From: Pseudomonas baetica
GTDB lineage: Bacteria; Pseudomonadota; Gammaproteobacteria; Pseudomonadales; Pseudomonadaceae
Direction of reading: 5' to 3'
Assembly (NCBI RefSeq): GCF_019733355.1
Contig: NZ_JAIHLQ010000019.1
Coordinates: forward strand, 62,001-126,000
Length of the DNA: 64,000 nt
The notes under the pieces were generated by a model. That model was not told the DNA's origin and did no database searches. It worked only from the letters and a program-made list of their open reading frames with translations. Shown here in pieces: positions 51,586-60,833 of the stretch (within the stretch, counting starts at the first letter, position 1; every line of letters begins with the position of its first letter). The position numbers and the translations under genes are program-made.

Positions 51586-51944
51586 ATCCGACGCTCCCGA
51601 AAGAGCACAAACCGGAAAAAGCAGCACCCCAACAAAATATTCATCAGTGAAAAAAAAGCCACCGTCACCAAGCCGGGAAGATGACAGGCATCGGCAATCA
51701 CGCCCACGCCGAAACTCACCGCGCCCATTGCGCCGACAAACATCAGGTAAGCGAACACCGACGTTTCTCTCTCGAACGTGTAAAGCGCGTTCACGTAAAA
51801 CGAGAACGCAGCGGCCACGCAAAACGCCGCAAAATTGCTGGATGCCTGATCGAGGCCGACCGCGGTGCAGAGCACGAAAAATATTTGCCAGTGGATCAGC
51901 GCATCTGCAAAGCCGATCACGCCGGTTGCGGAGAATCCTTTCAT
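51582..51944 (-). CDS. GtrA family membrane protein
   Basis: This is a 120-residue protein with four transmembrane helices and the GtrA pattern (an early GVIGFADALIHW, then FCVAAAFSFYVNALYTFER). GtrA proteins act in movement of, or recruitment to, polyprenyl-linked sugars; mycobacterial Rv3789 lies next to dprE1-dprE2. It is the first gene of the minus-strand locus and overlaps the HAD-UbiA gene by ATGA. Confidence 0.9.
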   Translation of the reverse strand: MKGFSATGVIGFADALIHWQIFFVLCTAVGLDQASSNFAAFCVAAAFSFYVNALYTFERETSVFAYLMFVGAMGAVSFGVGVIADACHLPGLVTVAFFSLMNILLGCCFFRFVLFRERRI

Positions 51945-52091
51945 GTCCGTTCCTTGCTGACTCCGACTTGTCGGGTCTTCAAGCTAGGCCATGGCGCAGG
52001 GGCGGTCTACTGTCAGAAATTACAGGTACGAGGGTTATTCCGACCAACGGTTATACGTATTTCATCCGTGCAGCGACCGCGCCGCCCTAAT

Positions 52092-52121
52092 AAAAAAGCC
52101 CCGATCTCTCGACCGGGGCTT
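52092..52121 (-). terminator. Terminator of the amino-acid permease gene
   Basis: Read on the minus strand, AAGCCCCG pairs with CGGGGCTT and a run of T follows. It lies 22 bp after the permease stop, the normal place for an intrinsic terminator. Confidence 0.88.
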
Positions 52122-52142
52122 CGCCGTTTCAACGTCCTTCAC

Positions 52143-53564
52143 TTACGAAGCCGAACGCACCGCGCCTTGCGACACCTGGGTCGGTTGCAGCTTGAACACG
52201 TAGAACAACACCGTCAGCACCACCAGGAATGCTGGGCCCACATAGAGCGCCACGCGGGTGTCGGGGAAGTACGCCATCAGGCCGACCACCAGCACCAGGA
52301 ACGCCAACGCAAAGTACGAACTGACCGGGTACAGCCACATCTTGTATTTGAGGGCGGCACGTTCGCTGGCGCTCAGGCCTTTGCGGAATTTGAGCTGGGC
52401 CAGCAGGATCATGACCCAGGTCCAGATTGCGCCGAAAGTGGCAATCGACGTCACCCAGACGAAGACTTTTTCCGGCACCAGATAGTTGAGCAATACACCC
52501 AGCAGCAGTGCGCCAATCGACAGCAGCAATGCGCGACGCGGCACGCCGTTATTGGACGTCTTGGCAAAACCGGCCGGGGCCTGACCATTCTGCGCCAGGC
52601 TGTAGAGCATGCGCCCGGTGCTGAAGATGCCGCCGTTGCACGACGACAATGCCGCCGTGATCACCACGAAGTTGATGATGCCGGCTGCGGTCTTGATGCC
52701 CAGACGCTCGAACGTCATCACAAACGGACTGCCCTGAGTGCCGATTTCGTTCCATGGGTAGATCGACAGGATCACGAACAGCGCACCGACGTAGAACAGC
52801 AGAATCCGCCAGAACACCGAGCCGATGGCATCAGGGATGGTCTTTTGCGGGTTCTTCGCTTCGCCTGCGGTCAGGCCGATCATCTCGACGCCGAGGTAGG
52901 CGAACATGACCATTTGCAGGGACATCAGCACGCCCTGCACGCCGTTTGGCATAAAGCCGCCGTGGCTCCACAGGTTGGAAATTCCCAACGCGACGCCGTC
53001 GTTGCCGAAACCGAAGGCGATTACGCCGATGCCGCCAATCACCATGGCGATGATGGTGACGATCTTGATCAGGGCGAACCAGAATTCGAATTCACCGAAG
53101 GCTTTGACCGCGATCAGGTTGACCGACCCCATGCTGATCAGCGCCGCGAGGGCCCAGATCCAGCGCGGCACATCGGGGAACCAGATGCCCATGTACACGG
53201 CGACGGCAGTGATTTCCGCGACACAGGTCACCAGCCACAGGAACCAATAATTCCAGCCAGTGAGAAAGCCTGCCAACGGGCCGAGGTAGTCTTGCGCGTA
53301 GCGGCTGAACGAACCGGCCACCGGGTTATGCACGGCCATTTCGCCGAGGGCGCGCATGATCACCAGGATCGCCAGACCGCCAAGAATGTAGGAGAGCATG
53401 ATCGCCGGGCCGGCCATTTCAATGGCCTTGGCCGAACCGAGAAACAGACCGACGCCGATACAGGCTCCGAGGGCCATCAGCCGAATATGCCGTTCGCCGA
53501 GTTCGCGTTTAAGCGGACCGCCCTGAGCGGTTTCGCCGTGAGGCAGGTGATTGCCAACTGGCAT
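52143..53564 (-). CDS. Amino-acid permease (AAT family, ProY/GabP-like)
   Basis: This is a 473-residue inner-membrane proton symporter with 12 hydrophobic segments. The family signature runs GERHIRLMALGACIGVGLFL, then GSAKAIEMAGPAIMLSYILGG, followed by the GEMAVHNPVAGSFSRYA motif. The GxGLF loop and an internal GLTAGEAKNPQKTIP are typical of proline/GABA/aromatic-type permeases. I chose ATG 53564, with GAGGT upstream. The substrate is not determined. The gene is single, with its own terminator. Confidence 0.9.
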   Translation of the reverse strand: MPVGNHLPHGETAQGGPLKRELGERHIRLMALGACIGVGLFLGSAKAIEMAGPAIMLSYILGGLAILVIMRALGEMAVHNPVAGSFSRYAQDYLGPLAGFLTGWNYWFLWLVTCVAEITAVAVYMGIWFPDVPRWIWALAALISMGSVNLIAVKAFGEFEFWFALIKIVTIIAMVIGGIGVIAFGFGNDGVALGISNLWSHGGFMPNGVQGVLMSLQMVMFAYLGVEMIGLTAGEAKNPQKTIPDAIGSVFWRILLFYVGALFVILSIYPWNEIGTQGSPFVMTFERLGIKTAAGIINFVVITAALSSCNGGIFSTGRMLYSLAQNGQAPAGFAKTSNNGVPRRALLLSIGALLLGVLLNYLVPEKVFVWVTSIATFGAIWTWVMILLAQLKFRKGLSASERAALKYKMWLYPVSSYFALAFLVLVVGLMAYFPDTRVALYVGPAFLVVLTVLFYVFKLQPTQVSQGAVRSAS

Positions 53565-53912
53565 AGGGGTGCAACCTCGTCTTGTTATTGGATATGGCCA
53601 CCGAGTGTTCAAGCGTTGGCCGATTAGCCTTGGCTCGTTGAAAACCGCGTCTGCTTCGTGGGCAAACGCGTCTTGCAGGACAGCCTGCAAGATCAGCGGG
53701 GCGTCAGTATAAAAACCTTGTCGTAGGTCTTTTCACTCTATAAACCACAAGATTCAGCGGGAGTTGTCGCAAGAATGCCAGTAGACCCGGCGGATCAACT
53801 GGCAAATGTAGGAAAACTCGCCACCGAAAACGGCGGCGAGTATTGCACAACCTTGGTGCGTCGTCTTTTCGTCTGGCGTTTTTGTCCAGGTCGGAGAACC
53901 TTGACGAACGCT
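53565..53912. other. Intergenic region between permease and large toxin-like gene
   Basis: This 348-bp gap lies upstream of the permease and downstream of the 53913 gene. It holds the permease promoter region (AT-rich about 53700-53750) and the hairpin at 53816-53841. No supported coding sequence lies in it; a 100-codon plus-strand frame from 53775 runs antisense into the toxin-like gene and was not accepted. Confidence 0.6.
53813..53841 (-). terminator. Terminator of the large toxin-like gene
   Basis: Read on the minus strand, ACTCGCC and GGCGAGT close an interrupted stem, with an inner CCG/CGG around TTTT, followed by TTTT. It lies 71 bp after the stop of the 1085-residue gene. Confidence 0.75.
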
Positions 53913-56900
53913 TTAATGGAGGGTCTGAACCGTGACCAGTTCTTCTGGATCAGGCAGTTCAACAGACGAAAGATTCTCAACGCGGTTGCGGCTAATGGAA
54001 CTGTTATCAATATCGGCGGGATCAAATTCACTGACATTGAAGTCACGACCACCCCGCTTTCTTCCATAGGTGTTTAACGTCGCGGCCAGCGCTCCGCTTT
54101 CCAGTACTTTATGCATGCCCTGCCTCATGGATTCGGGGCTGGAAAACTTCGCAAATCCAGAGTTAGGCTCGTAAAAGAACCACTCTGGTCTACCGTTCCT
54201 GACTCTTATACCTGCAAGCATTGCATGGTCTTTTGAGGCCAGCCTGAGTGTTTTCGAATCAGGAGAACTTTCCAGTGCATCGATAATTTCGTCGGCATCC
54301 ATTTTCTTCTTGGCTGCGCCCATATGAAAAGATTCCTTATTGTTCACCGTATTGTGAAACTCCGTCATGTCGCAGATAAATTCGGTGGATCCAGGCGCTT
54401 CTTTCGCCAGGGCAGCTCTGGGAATATTTTTCAGCAGTATGTCTTCGTTTCCATGGTGAATAGCATAAGCCATGGCATTTGAGAGTCCTGCACACTCACC
54501 TCTGGAAACCATATTGACGTGAGCCAGATAATGCCCCTGCGAAACAGGAACGACCTCGACAGCCAAACCCTTCAAATCCGCGGCAAGAAGGTTTGAACTA
54601 TAACGAGCGTCGTTCAGAATTTTGGTTTTTATTTCCTTTGTCAAAGCCCCTATTTCTTCAGGCTTGAGACCAGGCTCTGATACCAATTCAATCAACTCAT
54701 CAAATTTCATTCCAGGTGTGTAGCCATCGATTACGATTACATTCCCTTGCGTATAACCACGTTCAAAGGCTCGAAGATTATTCCTGTTCCGTGCAAATTC
54801 AACATTGTTATGAAAATTCAAATAGATACGGGAGTTTGCCTCACCGCCCAAGGTTCCACCCCAGCAAAAACGTTGAGGCGTGAAATTGCCCGGCGGACCA
54901 TAAAGCCTGCGGGTGTCCAGGTTGTATGGGTACCAACTGTCATTTTTCAACACCCCCACGCCCTCGATACTTTGCTCACCCACTTTGAAGGTGCCCAGCA
55001 CTGTCGGCCCGTGCGCCTTAGTGACTCCGAGCAGCAAGTCATACCCGCTCGCAGACGCCCGAAGTCTGTTCAATTGGTGCAGCCCTTTAACGCCCACGAA
55101 CTTGATCCCCCGACCCAGTAACTGCACGCCTGCCGCTATACCACTCACCGGGTTGAGTTCGCCGATGACAACGGCCCCTATGATTTTCGCTACCTTGAGC
55201 GCTTTGCTGATTGCCGAAGCCGTCCTGGCCCCCACTTGTGCCAACTTTGCTGCGGCACCCACGCCTGCGGTGACGAATCCCAATACGTCGAGGAACAGAT
55301 CAATGGCGCCGTCTACATAGTTACCCTCTACAAAATGGGTAATGGCGGATTTGAAGGGAATCAGGTTGAGCAAAAACTCCATGCGGGATTTCATGGCTGC
55401 CAATTCTTTGTCATACGTCGTCTGCCCCTGCGCAGCGTTCAGAATCTTCTCGCTGTCGTAATCAAGATGCTCAACGAAGGCATCAGCAATCGTCAGGGTT
55501 CTCTCGCTGGAATAACTTTTGGGAGGCAAGGCCTGCGTCTCGTTGCCTTGCTTGAGCTTCGCAGCGACCGATTCATCAGCGACATAAAAAGGTTCAGTGG
55601 TGTACACGGTGCTCGGAACATTCACGTTGGTTCGTTCGGCCACCTGGGCAGGGTCAGAACCACTTTTTTTGATCGAGTCGGCCCCCAAGTCAATGTGATA
55701 CACACTTACTTTTTTCCCCGTTCCCCGCTCGACTCTCAATGTCAGTGTTGGACTGGTGTACGTCAGGTTTCTGCCAAAAAAGCTCGTACTCAGCTTGTAG
55801 GTCTTGTGTTGATAGAAATCGATTTTTCCATATTCGAGGTTTTCTCGGTCTTCCAGCGGCAACTCGGATATGAGGTGTTTTACGGTTAACCGGGCACCTT
55901 CCTTGAGGTTGCTCAGTGTCGTTGCAAACTGCTTCCTGAAAGTCTCCCGCACGCGAAGGTTCAGTTCGTTGATGTCGTGAATAACAGCGTTCAGAAGTTT
56001 GTCGCTGGATTTCCATCGATAATTGCCATCCATCATTGCAACGTCCAGCAACGAGTACTTGCCCTGCGGCCCTAGCACATCACTCGGCACGGGCGCGAGA
56101 TGACTTAACACTTTTAACGAGCTGTCCCATTCAAGCGCGGCATGTTCAAACGGAAAGTCTTTGCCAAATTCTTTTTCAAGCCCGGCCAGCGCAATGCTTT
56201 GGCGACTTGAAAACACACTTTTCAACAACACTGGCGTATTGAGCCGGTCGATAAATTGAGCATTGAACTGTTCTTTTATTTCACCAAGTTCTACTTCGGT
56301 GTAGCGTTCATCGTCTTTCTTTTCTACGGCCACATGGACAACGCCCCAATCGATCAGCGCGATGGTCTGGGCGTACCGGGTAACGGCCGGATCGGTCATA
56401 GCAGCACTTTCAGCGCAGATCATGACCTGGGCAAAGGTCATATTCGCGAGCTTCCCCGGACATTGAGCTTCGATCGTCGCAGCGGCCACGGCCAGGTTGA
56501 ACCACGCCGCACCGCCGTACTTGACGCCATCCGGGATGTCTTTGATCAGGAACAGAGGGGCATTCCTTGCCAACAATGCGTAGGCGCCTAATCCGGCCAT
56601 TTCAGGGCCGCTGATGAGTTCTTTGATCAAGTGTTCACGTAGTTTGTTGAACACCGCCGAAACCGGTTTCCCCCAATGTTGACGACTGGCCAGATCAAAA
56701 CCCGCGACGCTGTTGCGTTGAGTGTTTTCAATAGACAACGGATCAAGATTCAAGTGAATGGCGGCCAATGCGTATTCGGTGATGCTGACGTCCGTGGAAA
56801 TGCCTTTCAAACGGGTTTGTACCGCCATCCCAAGCGCTTGCCCGCGAGCGCTGGCAACGAGTGTTTCCAGTGCCTTGGCAGGATTCCCTAATGTTTTACT

Positions 56901-57170
56901 GTCAAGCGGATGGTGCAGGTACAAATGCTCCAGCAGTTGTTGCCCTGGCTTCCATAGTTCATCAAGACCTTCGATATAAAGCTGAACAGCGCTCAGCACT
57001 TCGTTCTGCTGATCAGTACTCAATGGCATCGGCCAGGACAAGGCTCCACCCAAGTCGCCAAGTGCAGACGGCGAGACACTTTCAGCTTCAAGCCTTGCAG
57101 ACTCAAGTTGGCTTTCATAACTGGCAGACACCGAACCAGCATCCACCACAACATCATTTGCTTCGATCAT
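53913..57170 (-). CDS. Large toxin-like protein with papain-like (C58-type) C-terminal domain
   Basis: This protein has 1085 residues and no Sec signal. The N-terminal 600 residues are helical and of unknown fold. An aliphatic block at about residues 600-700 (NLIPFKSAITHFVEGNYVDG, then LFLDVLGFVTAGVGAAAKLA) resembles the membrane-associated block of the other giant proteins here. The C-terminal domain carries RGECAGLSNAMAYAIH with Cys893, KDHAMLAGI with His982, and FFYEPNSGF with Glu1001. This matches the Cys/His/Asp order of YopT/AvrPphB-type C58 proteases, with Glu at the third position. The ATG at 57170 has GGAAG upstream. I infer an effector or toxin; it is not proven. Confidence 0.75.
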   Translation of the reverse strand: MIEANDVVVDAGSVSASYESQLESARLEAESVSPSALGDLGGALSWPMPLSTDQQNEVLSAVQLYIEGLDELWKPGQQLLEHLYLHHPLDSKTLGNPAKALETLVASARGQALGMAVQTRLKGISTDVSITEYALAAIHLNLDPLSIENTQRNSVAGFDLASRQHWGKPVSAVFNKLREHLIKELISGPEMAGLGAYALLARNAPLFLIKDIPDGVKYGGAAWFNLAVAAATIEAQCPGKLANMTFAQVMICAESAAMTDPAVTRYAQTIALIDWGVVHVAVEKKDDERYTEVELGEIKEQFNAQFIDRLNTPVLLKSVFSSRQSIALAGLEKEFGKDFPFEHAALEWDSSLKVLSHLAPVPSDVLGPQGKYSLLDVAMMDGNYRWKSSDKLLNAVIHDINELNLRVRETFRKQFATTLSNLKEGARLTVKHLISELPLEDRENLEYGKIDFYQHKTYKLSTSFFGRNLTYTSPTLTLRVERGTGKKVSVYHIDLGADSIKKSGSDPAQVAERTNVNVPSTVYTTEPFYVADESVAAKLKQGNETQALPPKSYSSERTLTIADAFVEHLDYDSEKILNAAQGQTTYDKELAAMKSRMEFLLNLIPFKSAITHFVEGNYVDGAIDLFLDVLGFVTAGVGAAAKLAQVGARTASAISKALKVAKIIGAVVIGELNPVSGIAAGVQLLGRGIKFVGVKGLHQLNRLRASASGYDLLLGVTKAHGPTVLGTFKVGEQSIEGVGVLKNDSWYPYNLDTRRLYGPPGNFTPQRFCWGGTLGGEANSRIYLNFHNNVEFARNRNNLRAFERGYTQGNVIVIDGYTPGMKFDELIELVSEPGLKPEEIGALTKEIKTKILNDARYSSNLLAADLKGLAVEVVPVSQGHYLAHVNMVSRGECAGLSNAMAYAIHHGNEDILLKNIPRAALAKEAPGSTEFICDMTEFHNTVNNKESFHMGAAKKKMDADEIIDALESSPDSKTLRLASKDHAMLAGIRVRNGRPEWFFYEPNSGFAKFSSPESMRQGMHKVLESGALAATLNTYGRKRGGRDFNVSEFDPADIDNSSISRNRVENLSSVELPDPEELVTVQTLH

Positions 57171-57493
57171 ACAATCTTCCTTGATAAATAAACGAAGCAA
57201 AAGTAAACAACAGGCGCCTTCAAATAAAAAACCGAAAACCGTTACTAACCTTATGTATTACCAAACAAAAGCACTATCCACTTACACACTTCAACTTACT
57301 TGAATAATCTTTTAACAATCAGCAACTTCCTCCTGCACTCACGCGCCACAAAAAGTCGCAAGAGCCCGCCTGGCGTCTGGCACCCTCATCGCGACTCTTG
57401 GTCCGTGCTCGCTTCACAATTTCCCTCCTGTCGCCCACCACCGTCTAAGCTTCAGACAAGTCCGATCAATCTGCGTGAATGGATCAATCGACT
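57171..57493. other. AT-rich divergent region, toxin-like gene / PBP
   Basis: This 323-bp gap separates divergent genes. The first 130 bp next to the toxin-like gene are strikingly AT-rich, with A runs, unlike the flanking GC-rich DNA. AGTCGC (57354-57359) and GCGACT (57391-57396) can pair in a loose 6-bp hairpin. No gene or clear promoter hexamers were found. Confidence 0.5.
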
Positions 57494-60400
57494 ATGGGCG
57501 CTTTGTGGCAAACCGACTCGAGTAAAGCCGTGGTTCCGACTGACCGTGTGGATGATGAAGCGCCTGTCCCTGAAAAAAACCGCCGCAACCGGCATGGGTG
57601 GAAGGCATTCTGGTTGTTGCTGCTGATTATCCTGATCGTGGTCGGGCTGGCGGCGGCCAAGGAAATGCGCACCTCGCGTTTCCAGGCCCATGAACTCAGC
57701 CGCTACGCAGCCTCACTGACCTACAAGCTTGAACCTGGTCCCAGCGAAGCGATTCGCTACCCCGGCAATGGGCCATTCGATTTGCGCCTGGGTTACAGCT
57801 CGCTCGATGAACTCCTGCCGCGCCTGCTCAAACGCGATTACGTGATCACCGAGCAGACCCGCTTCTCGCCGGCGCTGCTCAGCTATACCGGCAAGGGCAT
57901 GTTCGTGCCCTATGCGGAAAAGACTCAGGCCGGACTCTCGATCACCGACTGCCGCGCTGCGCCGCTGTATCAGTACAACTATCCACAGCAGTTGTATTCG
58001 AGTTTCGCCGCGATTCCGCCGGCGGTGGTCAACAGCCTGCTGTTCATTGAAAACCGCTTTCTGCTCGACCCCAGACAACCGATGACCAACCCGGCGGTGG
58101 ACTGGCCGAGGTTCGGCATGGCCGCGTGGTCGCAAGTGGCGAAGTTGCTGCACTTGCCCGGGCAATCGGCGGGTGGCAGCACGCTGGCGACGCAACTTGA
58201 AAAGTACCGGCATTCACCTGATGGCCTGACGGTGTCCGGCGCCGAGAAGCTTCGCCAGATGATCTCCGCCAGCGTGCGCGCCTATCAGGACGGCCCGCAA
58301 ACCCTGACCGCGCGGCAGAACATCGTTCGTGATTACCTCAACAGCGTGCCGCTGTCGGCCGTGCCTGGCCATGGTGAAGTCCATGGCATGGCCGAAGGGT
58401 TGCGGGTCTGGTACGGCAGCGACTTCAATAAGGCCAACGAACAGTTGAACAGCCCGGCGACCGACCCGAAAACCATGGCGGATAAAGGCCTGGCCTTGCG
58501 TGAAATGCTGTCATTGATGATCGCCCAGCGTCGTCCCTCCCATTACCTGAACAAGGGCCACGAAGAACTCGCCGATCTCACCGACAGCCATTTGCGCCTG
58601 CTCAAGCAGAACGGCGTGATCGACACCGCACTCGCCGATGCCGCACTGGCCAGCCAGGTCATCTATCGCGACTGGCAGACCCAGCCCACTCTTCAGCCGA
58701 TTGAAACCAACAAAGGTATCAACGCTGCTCGTAGCCGCCTGGCCGCGATGCTCAATCGTTCGCTGTACGACCTTGACCGCCTCGACCTCTCGGCCACCAG
58801 CACGCTGCAAGGCGACCTGCAAACCCAGGTCACCGCTTACCTGAAAAAACTCGCCGACCCGGCCTACGCCGCTGAAATCGGCCTGCTCGGTGAACGGCTG
58901 CTGACGCCTGTCAGCACTGCTCAGGTGCGCTACAGCTTCACCTTGCTCGAACTCACCCCCGACGGCTCGCGAGTGCGGGTGCAGACCGACAGCACCGACC
59001 AGCCCTTCGACATCAACGAAGGCAGCAAACTCGAATTGGGCTCGACGGCGAAGATGCGTGTGCTCACCACGTACCTGCAAATCATCGCCGAGTTGCACGA
59101 CAAGTACAGTGCGCTGAGCGTACCGGAACTGAAAAAGGTCGACGTCCCCGACCAGGATCGCCTCAGCCAATGGGTCATCGATTACCTGATCCAGAACAAG
59201 GACCACGACCTCTCGAAAATGCTCGGTGCAGCGCTGGACCGCAAATACTCGGCCAGCCCCGGCGAGGCGTTTTTCACCGGTGGCGGGTTGCACGTTTTTC
59301 ATAACTTTCGCAAGGAAGACAACGGCCGCATGCCGACCCTGCGCGACGCCCTGCGCGAGTCGATCAACCTGCCGTTCATTCGTCTGATGCGCGATGTGGT
59401 GCGTTACACCACTTACTCCGGTCCCAACAGCAGCGCCGAACTGCTCAAGGACGACCGCGACCCAAGGCGTCAGGAATACCTGGCGAGCTTTGCCGACCGT
59501 GAAGGTACATCGTTCTTGCTCAAGTTCTGGAAGAGGTACAAAAACAAAGACACCCAGGCGCGGCTCGAAACCTTCCTCGACAGCATGCGTCCGACCCCGA
59601 TCCGCATGGCCGCCGTGCACCGTTACCTGTTGCCGAACGCGACTCAGGAAGACTTCAACCGCTTCGTGCGCTCGCACCTCAAGGACGCCAAGCTCACTGT
59701 AAAACTCACCGACGATCGCCTGATCCGGCTCTATGACGCTTATGGCCCGGGCCGCTACGACCTCCCGGACCAGGGCTTCATCGCCAAGGTTCACCCGTTG
59801 GATCTGTGGCTGATGGGTTACCTGCTGAACAACCCGGACGCGACGTTCAGTCAGGTCGTCAAGGCCAGCCACTTCGAACGTCAGGAAGTCTATAGCTGGC
59901 TGTTCAAGAGCAAACACAAGGGCGCCCGTGACAGCCGCATCCGCACCATGCTCGAGATCGAAGCCTTCCTGGAGATTCACCAGCGCTGGAAAAAAGTCGG
60001 CTACCCGTTCGATCATCTGGTGCCATCGCTGGCCACCGCCATCGGCAGCTCCGGCGACCGTCCGGCAGCGCTCGCGGAGTTGATCGGCACCATTCTCAAC
60101 GATGGCGTGCGCATGCCGACCCTGCGCATCGACAGCCTGCACTTTGCCGCCGACACGCCTTATGAAACGCGGCTGATCAATGACCCGCATGTTGGCAAAC
60201 GGGTGATGCCGTCGGAAGTTGCCACCGCCATGCGTGAAGCGCTTTCACAGGTGGTCGACGCCGGTACGGCCAAACGTGTTTCCGGCAGTTTCAAACTGGC
60301 GGATGGCAGTCCGCTGGCCATGGGTGGCAAAACGGGTACGGGCGATAACCGCATCGAGGCCATCGGTTCGGGCGGACGCATCCTCAGTTCGAAGTCGATC

Positions 60401-60640
60401 AACCGCACGGCGACCTTCGTGTTCTACATCGGCGATCACCATTTCGGCACCCTCACCGCGTTCGTTCCGGGGCCTTCGGCCGAGAACTTCAAATTCACTT
60501 CAGCCTTGCCAGTACAGGTGCTCAAGGGCATGGCACCGTTCCTCACGCCGTATCTGCAACCGGGCAGCGACCTGCAATGCCACCCCGCACAGAGCACAAA
60601 CGTTGCGATGATCAATCCGGTACGTCTGAAGACGAGGTAA
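57494..60640 (+). CDS. Bifunctional penicillin-binding protein (GT51 + transpeptidase)
   Basis: This is a 1048-residue cell-wall synthase anchored by one transmembrane helix near residues 36-56, with the rest periplasmic. The GT51 domain has its catalytic Glu186 in FIENRFLLD and the SAGGSTLATQLEK motif. The transpeptidase domain shows STAK (Ser517), SIN (Ser623) and KTG (Lys946). The roughly 320 residues between SIN and KTG exceed the usual spacing, implying an inserted helical domain. I chose ATG 57494; ATG 57479 is also in frame and neither has a strong ribosome-binding site. It is divergent from the toxin-like gene. Confidence 0.9.
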   Translation: MGALWQTDSSKAVVPTDRVDDEAPVPEKNRRNRHGWKAFWLLLLIILIVVGLAAAKEMRTSRFQAHELSRYAASLTYKLEPGPSEAIRYPGNGPFDLRLGYSSLDELLPRLLKRDYVITEQTRFSPALLSYTGKGMFVPYAEKTQAGLSITDCRAAPLYQYNYPQQLYSSFAAIPPAVVNSLLFIENRFLLDPRQPMTNPAVDWPRFGMAAWSQVAKLLHLPGQSAGGSTLATQLEKYRHSPDGLTVSGAEKLRQMISASVRAYQDGPQTLTARQNIVRDYLNSVPLSAVPGHGEVHGMAEGLRVWYGSDFNKANEQLNSPATDPKTMADKGLALREMLSLMIAQRRPSHYLNKGHEELADLTDSHLRLLKQNGVIDTALADAALASQVIYRDWQTQPTLQPIETNKGINAARSRLAAMLNRSLYDLDRLDLSATSTLQGDLQTQVTAYLKKLADPAYAAEIGLLGERLLTPVSTAQVRYSFTLLELTPDGSRVRVQTDSTDQPFDINEGSKLELGSTAKMRVLTTYLQIIAELHDKYSALSVPELKKVDVPDQDRLSQWVIDYLIQNKDHDLSKMLGAALDRKYSASPGEAFFTGGGLHVFHNFRKEDNGRMPTLRDALRESINLPFIRLMRDVVRYTTYSGPNSSAELLKDDRDPRRQEYLASFADREGTSFLLKFWKRYKNKDTQARLETFLDSMRPTPIRMAAVHRYLLPNATQEDFNRFVRSHLKDAKLTVKLTDDRLIRLYDAYGPGRYDLPDQGFIAKVHPLDLWLMGYLLNNPDATFSQVVKASHFERQEVYSWLFKSKHKGARDSRIRTMLEIEAFLEIHQRWKKVGYPFDHLVPSLATAIGSSGDRPAALAELIGTILNDGVRMPTLRIDSLHFAADTPYETRLINDPHVGKRVMPSEVATAMREALSQVVDAGTAKRVSGSFKLADGSPLAMGGKTGTGDNRIEAIGSGGRILSSKSINRTATFVFYIGDHHFGTLTAFVPGPSAENFKFTSALPVQVLKGMAPFLTPYLQPGSDLQCHPAQSTNVAMINPVRLKTR

Positions 60641-60833
60641 CAAATCGTGTCAGTCGTTTCCGATTCAGCGTGACGTTTTTTCTTCGCAGCGGGTGGTACT
60701 TATGTATTTTTCGAATTCGAATTTTCGTCGGGTTGATGCCCCACAGCGCCGTTTGCCGCCTGAACTTTGAACTTTTGTTTTGCCCTTGCGCCGGTAGGCT
60801 GATCACTCCTCAAACAATCAAGGATGATTGGCC

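Noticed and set aside
51681..53627. Plus-strand frame of 648 codons over the permease and GtrA genes
   Set aside because: The product is His/Asp/Gln-rich shadow sequence and crosses a terminator; the minus-strand genes are well supported.
53775..54077. 100-codon plus-strand frame after the permease promoter
   Set aside because: It covers the terminator and the 3' end of the toxin-like gene in antisense and has no recognisable features.
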